64,000 nt of DNA from Syngnathus acus (Eukaryota; Chordata; Actinopteri; Syngnathiformes; Syngnathidae). Under the pieces are notes generated by a model, which was not told the origin of the DNA, did not search any database, and worked only from the letters and a program-made list of their open reading frames with translations. The translations under genes were made by a program, and so were the position numbers. Of this stretch, positions 33,202 through 42,711 are shown piece after piece; within the stretch, counting starts at the first letter, position 1, and each line of letters starts with the position of its first letter. Location of the stretch: positions 26,085,956 through 26,149,955 of the forward strand of contig NC_051095.1 in NCBI RefSeq assembly GCF_901709675.1. Direction: 5' to 3'.

Positions 33202-35324
33202 ATGGCGGCCTGGGTGGGTGTCGTGAGTGATTATTTCGTCCAGTTGGACCAATAAAGCCGCAAGAGATACATTGAAAAGTTGATCAAATATAACGTTCGT
33301 GTTGATCCGCTGTGGAAACCTAGTAAGAACGCCACCAGCTCAAGTGTAGCAGGAGCTGGGACAGCAAGCGTTTGGTCCTCTGATAAGGCGACTTTTCCGC
33401 CAGTAACATATCCAGACATTTACAACAAGGGCTGTGGACTCGGTTCGGACTCCGGGACTCGGACTCGGTCGGACTCGGTCATTTTTGCCGGACTCTGACT
33501 CTGACTCGGTGCTGATTTTGACCGAGTCCACCGAGTCCGACAATAAAAAAAAGAGGCAAGACGCAGCCAGAGAGTGTCAGGTTACAGTCAGCGCGGTAGG
33601 AGTTGGAAGAAGCAGTAAAAACTCCACCAAACTCGTCGTAATGACCCGTGATATATGTTATATCCTTACTATTTTCCAGGTTCTTAGATAGCAAGAATAG
33701 GTCGGACAACGACGTGAATGATAACTGCTTTATTCCTTACTCACAGTGCGTTCACAGGGCGTACCAGAACAACATGAATGCCCATCCCACTTCCGGGGTT
33801 TTTCTACTACGGAATTTGAGTTAGCCCAAAATACACAACATCTCTTCCCCTCTTACAATGAACGTGCTATATGCATGAACAACATAGTCTTATGCACCTA
33901 TAACTTGACATCTTCAAGATCTATCAATAACTACCATTAAACAATTATCATATATGGTCCAGACAATTATGACAATAATATTCCCATGAAACCTTAACTT
34001 TGGGTGAGGGTGGACTACCTCGAATTATACCTAATTATAGCGAAAAACCGGCGTCGTACGGCGTCAACACTATGTTGTTTTCAATAAAAACATGAACTCA
34101 CGTTTGCGTCAGTCAATTTTAATTTTTATAAAGGATTATTCTCATTTGATGTCTTTAAATTCATCCGCGTTCTGCCATTGAAGCGGGGTGCATTCAAAGA
34201 CCAGTCGTACAGACGGAAACGTTTTGTGATCAAATCTTTCATAACGAGAATGATTTGAGTGAATTGATTTGAATTAATAATTGAGAAGAAATTTCAGTTC
34301 TGAAGGCTCCTTTTGTCCCAAGCAAAGTGACAGATGGTGGGGAGGGTGGATAAAAATTGTAAAATCAATTCACTCAAATCATTCTCGTTATGAAAGATTT
34401 GATCACAAAACGTGTGTGGCTTTTTCTTAAATGAACACGTTTGACATTGCTATCGTGTCAGCTTTTAATTATATTGTGCTGTCATGTTAAAGCAAATTAA
34501 TAAATGCAACAATATTAATTTGCTTTGAAAATACCTGAGTAATAAAATAAAATGGATGGATGAATGATGATCACAATTAAGTATAAAGTCTCCTTTGTAA
34601 TATATACTCCTTGTAGCCTGTACCCAAAAAGAGGAGTTTCTTTGCATCGAGGTTTATGCAAAGAGCTCACGTAATTATATTGTTGCGTTTTGGTGAAGTG
34701 AATGAGTGTTCCGTCTGTACGACTGGTCTTTGAATGCACCCCGCTTCAATGGCAGAACGCGGATGAATTTAAAGACATCAAATGAGAATAATCCTTTATA
34801 AAAATTAAAATTGACTGACGCAAACGTGAGTTCTTCATGTTTTTATTGAAAACAACATAGTGCTGACGCCGTACGACATGGGTTTTTCGCTTTCCAAATA
34901 AGGGGTCGTCACTAATTATTTGTGTTTAGATAAATGTCTGAGCTATAATGGTGTAATTAATGATTAAAACTTGAAAGTATCTGTTTATTGTATTCGTTTA
35001 TATGTTTAATAAAGACAAAGCCATCACAAAACTGTTGTAATTATTTAGATTTTGATCTAAATTAGCCTTTAATAAAGACTAAGCAGTCACATGAATTAAC
35101 AGAAAAAATGGACAGCTGGACTCGGACTCGGACTCATGGTCAAGAGGCCGGACTCGGACTCGGTGCAAAAATCCGACCGAGTCCACAGCCCTATTTACAA
35201 CTATTTGATAGATTGTTCAAGTCCATATACCAAGGAAGACCTCAGAGCCTACAAGAGTTTGCAACGATATCGCTACCTGACTGCTGGTTATGTCCATTCC
35301 GTTGAGTCACAGCCAGTGGAGTGA
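33202..35324 (+). pseudogene. N-terminal exon of a YqaJ-partner-like transposon protein
   Basis: The frame starts at ATG 33202 (MAAWVGVVSDYF). It has TAA at 33253-33255, then continues RKRYIEKLIKYNVRVDPLW and KATFPPVTYPDIYN to 33426. After the 1767-bp hAT it resumes in frame at 35202: YLIDCSSPYTKEDLRAYKSL and YRYLTAGYV, with TGA at 35322-35324. Fish transposon proteins with SWIM and YqaJ nuclease domains begin with this type of sequence (FPPV..GDIYNYL, AYKSLEAY). No nuclease domain is present here. The family is inferred from memory. Confidence 0.5.
33427..35193. mobile_element. hAT-type element with GAGTCC-rich ends, copy B (TSD TTTACAAC)
   Basis: The ends AAGGGCTGTGGACTCGG and CCGAGTCCACAGCCCTA match copy A at 12771 but in inverse orientation. 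TTTACAAC flanks both sides (33419-33426 and 35194-35201). GGACTCGGACTC repeats crowd both ends. Copy B lacks some internal sequence of copy A. It splits the ISL2EU-like gene fragment. Confidence 0.92.
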
Positions 35325-35712
35325 AACGGAGAAGATTCCAGCCATGGCAGTACATAATATAATAATAATAATATATTATAATTGTAGATATGCGAACAAT
35401 TTAATTATTAGAAACTAGCAATTGGACAAACATACTGTAATGAAGCTGTGTAATTATGCATTCCTTAGGTCATGGCCGAGTAGCAGCAAGAAAAAAGGAA
35501 TATCCGCGCAATAATAATAAACGTTATTACAGGCTCTTGGCCCACAGGGTAAAAAACAAACATCACTTATATTAAAATAAATAAAGAGTACATTTAAAAT
35601 GTTATGAGAGGCACTCATGCCAGCGTCCTCTGATGGTGGATGTGTACCTTATAGCACTACATCCATTATACCTCCCAGATGAATGTTGACGTCAATAAAA
35701 CAAAATTACGTA

Positions 35713-35921
35713 CTTCCCACAAAGTGATCTGAGCAGATGTAAGAATAGATAGTTGGCTTCCAAAGCTTGGAGCTGTTGCGGCCATGTTCCGCCCTACGAA
35801 GCGCCGCCACCCAGCTATCCTTTCTGGTCTGGTCCGCAGGGAACCGATACAGCTTCTTGGTATCGTCTTTTTGGAAGCGATAGGCACATCCTATGGCACA
35901 ACAACTCTTCACCATGGTCAA
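35713..35921 (-). CDS. THAP zinc-finger exon
   Basis: On the minus strand from ATG 35921: MTMVKSCCAIGCAYR, KLYRFPADQTRKDSWVAALR, WKPTIYSYICSDHFVG. This is a C2CH THAP domain: C-x2-4-C, central Trp, then C-x2-H, with the conserved FP-like and P residues. The frame meets GAA|GTACGT near 35713, a good splice donor exactly where THAP domains usually end, so this is read as a first exon. The following exon (DDE core) is missing from this deletion derivative. THAP domains bind DNA and are used by transposases and host factors. Confidence 0.75.
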
Positions 35922-36254
35922 AGTTGCACCGTAACAACTCTGCCACGATCTGCCACCGATAAAATGCTAAAAAAATGCCCTAGTACACGTATCTCTAAAG
36001 CTCAACTCAGCCTTGGCCCTATTAGCGTCTGCCGCTTTTTGCCACCCAAACAAACCGTCAGCCGGTCTGTGACGTCATGTGCATATACCCTATAAAACAA
36101 GCTGACCTCGAGAAGGAAACTGTTGTTTCATCTGCTGCCGTGCCTCGTGTACTTGCCGCCATTAAACAACCCAAGATCTTGCCAATAAAGAACCAACTCT
36201 TACTCCACATCTTTGTTTTCCTTGTTCAACAACGGACATCCCAAACAACATGCA

Positions 36255-36445
36255 ACATTCCCCAGTGCCAGCAGCACTCATACAGCCCGAGACCATGACG
36301 CTCCCACCACCATGCTTGACTGTAGGCAAGACACACTTGTCTTAGTACTCTTCACCTGGTTGCCGCCACACACGCTAGACACCATCTGAACCAAATATGT
36401 TTATCTTGGTCTCATAAGACCACAGGACATGGTTCCAATAACCCA
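36255..36445 (-). pseudogene. Tc1-like transposase fragment
   Basis: Minus-strand frames give WNHVLWSYETKINIFG (first catalytic Asp position mutated to Tyr) and TVKHGGGSVMVSGCMSAAGT, with two internal stops. It belongs to a Tc1 family different from the three larger copies here. No TIRs are seen. Confidence 0.75.
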
Positions 36446-36544
36446 TATCCTTAGTCTGCTTGTCTTCAGGATATGGATATGGGTTACTGGAATCATGTCC
36501 AGTAATTTTTTAATTTTACACATTCATTGTTGTATTTTGAGTTA

Positions 36545-37309
36545 TCGTATTTTTCGGACTAAAAGTCGATCCGGAATATAGGTCGCATTAGCCATAAAAT
36601 GCACAATAAAGTGAAAAAAAACATATATAAGTCGCACCGGAGTATAAGTCGCATTTTGGGGGGAAATTTATTCGACAAAATCCAACACCAAGAACAGACA
36701 TGAACGAGCAACAACAGGCTAAACGATAGGTATGCTAACGTGACATAAACACAAACGAAGAGCTGAGGACGGGCCAGATGTAACATTCAGAGTTATTCAA
36801 ATAACTATTACATAAATAACACGTTTATAAAACCATCTGTGTCACTCCAAATCATTAAATCCATCAATCAAATTCCTCGTCCTTTGTCAACAACGCCGCG
36901 CGTGCGCCCTGACATCAGCCTCGTCGTTATTCCACAGATCTAGTATATAACTATACTGTAGCGTTAACAAAGTACAAGGAAAGACGTGGGTTTGGTAAAC
37001 GGCTCTTTATTTAACAAAACAAGCGTTCAACGAGCCAATAACTACTGAACTGTAACGATAAAAACATATACAAGTTGCTACACGAAATAAAATATATCAA
37101 ATAACTATAACATAAATAGTTCGCCGCCACACGGCCCCAAGCACCAGCGTGGACTTCCAGCCGTGTGGCGGCGTGGACTTCCATCCCCGGAGGTGGCACT
37201 TCCAGCCACGGAGGTGGAAGAGAGCTCCATAGAATAGGACCGGGCGTGCGTAAAAGCCATTTCCGAGCTCCATCCACCGTACCCGGACAGCCACCCGGCC
37301 GAGCACCGG
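36545..37309. mobile_element. Non-autonomous pogo-like element, left part
   Basis: Starts TCGTATTTTTCGGACTA after TA and shares CATGAACGAGCAACAACAGG, CACGAAATAAAATATATCAA and one 118-bp minisatellite unit with the element at 38666-41885. The right terminus is missing; the sequence passes into another dispersed repeat at about 37310. Confidence 0.65.
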
Positions 37310-37733
37310 GCAGCCCCCACACACACACCGAATCGTCCATAACCAGCACCCACTCCCATGGAATCAAACTCTACTGCGAACTCGCCCCACCCCAACGACT
37401 CATCACCCATCAAACTCGCCCCACACCGGCCTGTGCAACTGAATATAAGCTGACCAAAGAACCTTGAACGTTGCCTTTTCTGAATGGAGACTTTCTGCTC
37501 TTGAAGGGCCCAGGGCTGTATTGTACTTTCCTGAAAACAGAGCTTTCTTAACAAGAATTATGATTGAACTCAACCAACCTGTGTAAGTCTAATTTCTGCT
37601 TCAGTGTCTTTGCATTTTCCTAAATCTGAAGAAATTAAACGAGCACGCAGTGAGTAAATTGGATAACAGGTGATTGGCAATGGCTTTTGCCGTGAGGCGC
37701 AGATAGCGCTCCCTAAATTGTGGACCAAATCCA
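37310..37733. repeat. Dispersed repeat block (pair with 6601-7058)
   Basis: Same order and orientation as 6601-7058, ending in TGGACCAAATCCAACAG. Followed directly by the TACAGTAATCC-type element. Confidence 0.75.
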
Positions 37734-37735
37734 AC

Positions 37736-38293
37736 AGTAGGGTGATTTATTTTGAAGGCCGTTTTCAGGCGATACCACTTCCTTTTTTACGTTCTTGTAC
37801 ATATGTCGGTTACAGTGGTACAGGAGTCATTGGCGATGTAAGTGTGTCTCCTAACAAGAGAAATGAATGATCACATGTGTCTAACCTTTACGACAATGTA
37901 GTATTGCTCCAAATGTTCGTTTAATTTCCTTCAGAGGTCCGTTTGCGCGTGTTAGCACGATCGCGAATTAGCATCTTTCCGCTAACTCGTTAGCCTGCCC
38001 AGTACTTCTTGTTAACATATTACACGCACACACGTATAATATTTATATTTTCAATATTTATACAACATTTTCTGTATGTTATTTGTACTATTAATGTATT
38101 ATTTACATGTTTGAAACAATTATTTAATGTTCTAATAATAAAATATGCACTTAAATGGTTTCATATACATTTATTGACACACAAAAAATGTACAGATAAA
38201 AAAAAAGTAGAGATGAGAGGGTGACCGTACTTCGCGGATTTCACTTATGGTGGTTTTTGGAACCAATTATCCGCGAAAAATGAGGGATTACTG
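37736..38293. mobile_element. TACAGTAATCC-type element (copy 2)
   Basis: Matches 7170-7469 and then continues to a right end, CGCGAAAAATGAGGGATTACTG, followed by TA (38294-38295). The end is like Tigger-group TcMar termini. No transposase is seen. Confidence 0.6.
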
Positions 38294-38665
38294 TATTGTA
38301 ATTCCCATTTCTCTTGAAAGTGACGGCCCTCAAAGTCAACTTTCCTTGTTTTCTTTGCAGTTGCCATGGCAGAAATGAGCGGAGAGGGGTGGTGCTGTCA
38401 CCTTTTGGTAATAAGAGAAATTATGGTTTCAAGTTTTGTGATTTTTTTGTTCCGTTTGACAGTGCAGGCGGGCCATAAATAATACGTTATAAGACCGAAG
38501 TTGCGGGCCGTATGAAATCTGACCGGGGGCCGGATTTGGCCCACGGGCCGGATTTTGGACATTCTGCTCTACAGTGACTACTAAACATTGTCTCAAAGTG
38601 TCATTTCTGCAGTGTTGTCCCATGACAAGATATAATTAAAACATTGCAGAAATGAGAGGGGTGTA
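38294..38665. other. Degraded hAT terminus; no gene
   Basis: At about 38445-38575, GCGGGCCGTATGAAATCTGA and GGGGGCCGGATTTGGCCCAC are the subterminal words of a hAT end in the style of 16710-24307. A partner end was not found. The rest is unassigned. Confidence 0.45.
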
Positions 38666-39733
38666 CCGTATTTTTCGTACTAAAAGTCGCTCCGGAATAT
38701 ACGTCGCATTAGCCATAAAATGCACAATAAAGTGGAAAAAAAACATATATAAGTCGCTCCGGAGTATAAGTCACATTTTGGGGGAAATTTATTCGACAAA
38801 ATCCAACACCAAGTACAGACATGAACGAGCAACAACAGGCTAAACGATAGGTAGCTAACATAAACACAAACGAAGAGCTGAGAACGGCCCTGACGCAACA
38901 TTCAGAGTTATTCAAATAACTATTACATAAATAACATGTTTATCAAACTATCTGTGTCACTCCAATTCATTAAATCCATCGATCGTCCTTTATGGAAATG
39001 ATGCCGCGTATGCGCCGCGCCGCTGACGTCTAAATATTCTAAATATTCCACAGACCCATATACCGATATATAAAGTATATATCAAATACTAACTATCATA
39101 TAAACAACAATATTATCAAACCATCTGTGTCACTCCAAATCATTAAATCCATCGATCAAATTCCTCGTCCTTTGTTAACAACGCCGCGCGTGCGCCCTGA
39201 CGTCAGCCTCGTCGTTATTCCACAGATCTAGTATATAACAATATTGTCGCGTTAACAAAGTACCAGGAAAGACGTGGGTTTGGTAAACGCTCTTTATTCA
39301 ACAAAACAAGAGTTCAACGAGCCGACAACTACTGAATTGTAATGATAAAAACATATACCGTAATTTCCGGACTATAAGCTGCACCGGACTATAAGCCGCA
39401 CCAGCTAAAATCCGGGTATATTTTAGTTTTTTTCTTATATAAGCCGCACCGGACTATAAGCCGCACGTGCACACGAGTTTTTTACAAAGAAAGACAGTAC
39501 ACAGAAAGCCTTTTTAAAGTTTTAATAACATACTTTAACATGTCTTTCGAAACATTGCCTGTGATGCAGCAGTAGTACCGCAGCAACACGGAAGTGTGCA
39601 CGCGAGTTATTAACAAAGAAAGACTGGACACAGAAAGCTTTTTTAAAGTTTTAATAACATACCTTAACATTTCTTTTCAAACACTGCCTGTGACGCGGCA
39701 GTAATACCGCAGCAACACGGAAGTAACACAAGA

Positions 39734-40051
39734 CTAATAGGGCTGGATTAAAAAAAAGATACCGGTAAAAGTCACTGAGACGCGGCGGTAACACAGCAGC
39801 AACACGGTAGTACAGCACCAACAGGGCTCGTTAAAAAACATACCAGTAAAAGTAAAAAAAGAGCCATCTTCATCTTCCTCCTGTGCACTGAAACCATCGA
39901 AGTCTTCCTCCTCAGTGTCCGATTGGAATAGCGTTAGATATCCTTCGCCACACAGTCTCAGTCTCTCTTTTGTCGTCGCTTTTATGCATTCCAAATCGAT
40001 TGCTTTTAACTTAAAAGCTGCATCAAATGCATTTCTTCGTGTGTTTTCCAT
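39734..40051 (-). pseudogene. Pogo-type transposase ends (Brinker-like N-terminus fused to acidic tail)
   Basis: MENTRRNAFDAAFKLKAIDL at the N-terminus is the start of the Brinker-type (BrkDBD) DNA-binding domain of POGK-like pogo proteins. It jumps directly to RLRLCGEGYLTLFQSDTEEE, the acidic C-terminal tail of the same proteins. The HTH remainder, CENP-B box and DDE core are deleted in between, so this short frame is an internal-deletion fusion. Binding without catalysis is conceivable but unproven. Confidence 0.7.
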
Positions 40052-40416
40052 GATGAGGGTGTGTGCGTGATGCGCGAAATGTTCAAAACATAATCAAACT
40101 AGCACGTCTTCTTCGGCGCATTATCTCTTCTTCGTCTGTCTCGCTCTTGCTTCCTGCTAGAGCGCCCCCTGGAGGCCGTAAAAATCCATAAATACGCCGC
40201 ACCGCCATTTAAGCCTCAGGGTTCAAAGTAACCTTCTGAATAAAATGCATTAAAAGTTCACATTCATTACAACTTGTTTTTCGTGAGCAAAATGTCAGAA
40301 GAATTGAATTTAAATGTTGATTGATTGGGTTTTAATACAATGCAGATGGTCCAAACAGCGCCACTGCTTTGTGTAATCTCTGAGTCACATGGCAGAGTAA
40401 GAGAAAGGGTTTAGAG

Positions 40417-40826
40417 CAGGGGTGCCCAATACGTCGATCGCGACCGACCGGTCGATCGCCAAGCCACTATTGGTCGATCGCGTGATATTAAAATGTTTTT
40501 TTTTTTTTTTTCGCACTTGACGCGTGTACAAACAACGGCGCTAACAACACAACACAAACACGGTAGCTCGCGAGTTCCCTCCAATTGTCAGAACCCTGTT
40601 TTTTCTCTTAAACTTAAGAAAGGGTATAAAAATGAGTGGGGCAGCTGGCCATAGTAAGAAGTATCACTTTCATAGGGAATGGGAGTAGGACTTTTTTTCA
40701 CGATGACATATATATATATATATATATAAATATAAATATAACATTTTTTTTTTTTTAGTGGGTAGATCTTTGTGACTTGGTCATTTCAAAAGTAGCTCGC
40801 GAGCTGAAAAAGTTTGGGCACCCCTG
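40417..40826 (+). mobile_element. hAT derivative, TSD GTTTAGAG
   Basis: CAGGGGTGCCCAA and TTGGGCACCCCTG are perfect ends, with GTTTAGAG at 40409-40416 and 40827-40834. CGATCG words crowd the left end. Around 40633 a remnant reads GHSKKYHFHREWE then TAG, the N-terminus of a BED-type hAT protein. Confidence 0.94.
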
Positions 40827-41221
40827 GTTTAGAGCCCTTTGACGCAGGTCACCTAGCGTGCATTCCTACTAAAGCTCATAATAGTCACAAGCAACACAGC
40901 CAAAATAAGCAACAGCCATAGTAGTGTTTCAAAATAGTATTTTTGTTGTTGTTTTTTTCTTCAAGATACCGCACAACAGCGGTCCACAGCCTTTTTACGA
41001 GTGTATAAAAGTGATCAAGTCATCACAAAAATCACGAAAAAAATCATATATAAGCCGCACCGGACTATAAGCCGCAGGGTTCAAAATTTTGGAAAAAAGT
41101 CGCGGCTTATAGTCCGGAAATTACGGTACAAGTTGCTACACGAAATAAAATATATCAAATAACTATAACATAAATAGTTCGCCGCCACACGGCCCCAAGC
41201 ACCGGCGTCGACTTCCAGGCG

Positions 41222-41546
41222 TGTGGCGGCGTGGACTTCCATCCCCGGAGGTGGCACTTCCAGCCACGGAGGTGACTCCATAGAATAGGACCGGGCGTGC
41301 GTAAAAGCCATGTCCGAGCCCCATCCACCGTCCCCGGACAGCCACCCGGCCGAGCACCGGCCCCCGACTTCCATCCACGGAGGTGAAAGAGAGCTCCATA
41401 GAGTAGGACCGGGCGTGCGTCAAAGCCATGTCCGAGCCCCATCCACCGTCCCCGGACAGCCACCTGGCCGAGCGCCGGCCCCCGACTTCCATCCACGGAG
41501 GTGAAAGAGAGATCCGTAGAGTAGGACCGGGCGTGCGTAAAAGCCA
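41222..41546. repeat. 118-bp minisatellite, ~2.7 units
   Basis: Units built on GACTTCCATCCACGGAGGTG and GGACCGGGCGTGCGTAAAAG repeat with a period of 118 bp. One related unit lies at about 37175-37300. The GC-rich frames through it are repeat artefacts. Confidence 0.88.
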
Positions 41547-41895
41547 TAATAGTTTTTCAAACCTTCTGTGTCACACCAAATCATTAAATCCTTCAAACTC
41601 TTCATCCTTCGTGTCACTTACAAACAAAGCCGCTCATGATGCCGGTAGTAGTGGGGCCCTTCGTCATCCTGTGATCGAATCTTTGTCCTTTATGTAAACA
41701 ACCGCCGCGCCACTGACGTCACTTGAAATTCAAATTACAGTAATCCCTTGCTACATCGCGGTTCGTTTATCGCGGTTTCACTTGAAAATTTGTGAAAAAA
41801 TTCACATATAAGTCGTATCTCAGTATAAGTCGCTCCCCCACCCAAACTATGAAAAAAAACGCGACTTATAGTCCGAAAAATACGGTACTCACTTT

Positions 41896-42678
41896 TGTAA
41901 GTGTACAGAAGGCTGTAGCATTGCTTGCATGTTGTGCTGTTCTATGTGCATGTTTGTGTTGGCAGCGGCTCTGCCTTGTGTTCCCGCTCCGCATGTCACG
42001 TGACTCCATGGGGTGACGCGGCATTCTCCGCGCATGAGCAGGGCAGTCCGGAAGAGAGCAGTTCACGGTATGGTGGTGTAGAAGTTCGCTAGTCACAGTT
42101 GAAGCAAAGTAAAGCCGAGTTCATGACCGAAAAGTAAGCCCTATATCTTTGTTGTCGTATAATAAGTATATTTGTTTGTATTTGTTGCCTTCGTGTCAGT
42201 TCGGGTCCTTGTATGGCACTCGGAGCGGATTCGCGGACGAGAGACACTTCCTGTTGCCGCCATTCCTGTTCCTCATTTCGATCACTAGAGGTCTCCCCAG
42301 ACCATCCGATTGCCCACGTTACTATGAGTATCATTGAGATAAGCATAATGCGGCCACTTGTAGCATTAGAATTCAACCATGTACGTTGGCAACAACTTTA
42401 TTATACTGTATTTCCTTTAGGGTCATTTAAAGCATGTTTGTGCCATATTTGAAATATTTAGTTTGGGATTGTTTTTACCCTTATTCTTATTATTTGTTAT
42501 TGCAGACTCCGCCATTCTATAAACCTTTAATTCTGCAACTCAATAAACCTGTCCATCCATCCATCTACCTTTGGCCATTCCCTGTGTCCAGCGTCCTTTG
42601 CGGCCTCCTGTATTCTGACCGATACACCATCTTGCACACTATATACACCCAAGATCTAGCGTATTACCCTCCCCAACA
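41896..42678 (+). mobile_element. 5' LTR of BEL/Pao retrotransposon
   Basis: The region starts near TGTAAGTGTACAGAAGG and ends CCCAACA, just 3 bp before the primer-binding site. AATAAA is at 42542-42547. The left limit is inferred because no 3' LTR is available for comparison. A splice-like pair (AAAAGTAAGC at 42130 and TTATTGCAG at about 42507) occurs inside, of unknown use. Confidence 0.65.
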
Positions 42679-42681
42679 TTG

Positions 42682-42699
42682 TGGTCCTTCGAGCCGGAT
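42682..42699 (+). promoter_or_regulatory. Primer-binding site, complementary to tRNA-Tyr 3' end
   Basis: TGGTCCTTCGAGCCGGAT begins with TGG (pairs with tRNA CCA) and matches the complement of the vertebrate tRNA-Tyr acceptor and T stem as I remember it. It lies directly after the LTR and 13 bp before the gag-pol start. It would prime minus-strand cDNA synthesis. Confidence 0.75.
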
Positions 42700-42711
42700 A
42701 TAGTGTTCAGG

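Larger units (their letters stand above)
33115..36090. mobile_element. ISL2EU-like DNA transposon with two convergent coding fragments
   Basis: The inverted ends share GGATATGCAC, TGACRTCACAGA and TTTGTTTGGGTGGCAAAAAG, with TA/TATA at both flanks. The plus strand from the left end encodes a YqaJ-partner-like fragment. The minus strand from the right end encodes a THAP finger. This two-gene, convergent layout fits ISL2EU (PIF/Harbinger-related) transposons. Without the inner hAT it is about 1.2 kb, so it is a deletion derivative. The superfamily call is an inference. Confidence 0.6.
32878..36245 (+). mobile_element. LTR, interrupted by an ISL2EU-like transposon
   Basis: The left part (32878-33114) matches the LTR at 8886-9291 on the opposite strand, including CTGCTCAATCAGAACAC and TTTTCCGGACAGTATA. 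The right part (36091-36245) resumes with TATAAAACAAGCTGACC, GAAACTGTTGTTTCATCTGC and the AATAAAGAACCAACTC poly(A) signal. The insert falls inside the LTR promoter region. The TG/CA ends are not exactly fixed. Confidence 0.7.
39358..41126 (-). mobile_element. Pogo element (CCGTAATTTCCGGACTATAAG ends)
   Basis: Left CCGTAATTTCCGG and right CCGGAAATTACGG are flanked by TA on both sides (39356-39357 and 41127-41128). CGCACC/GCCGCA subterminal words repeat. Two direct segments with AGAAAGACTGGACACAGAAAG-like sequence (39487-39600 and 39606-39720) are tandem-like. A hAT lies inside. Confidence 0.85.
38666..41885. mobile_element. Pogo-like element (CCGTATTTTTCG ends) with nested insertions
   Basis: The left end CCGTATTTTTCGTACTAAAAG after TA (38664-38665) pairs with CTTATAGTCCGAAAAATACGG before TA (41886-41887). 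Inside lie a complete second pogo element (39358-41126), a 118-bp minisatellite and a TACAGTAATCC-type end near 41738. A further degraded CATGAACGAGCAACAACAGG segment is shared with 36545. Confidence 0.8.

Noticed and set aside
41155-41547. GC-rich minus-strand frames repeating GRWMGLGHGF-like peptides
   Set aside because: They repeat with the 118-bp minisatellite period and are open only because of its composition.
42434-42703. 89-residue frame upstream of gag
   Set aside because: Lies within the LTR and primer-binding site; no homology and a biased composition.
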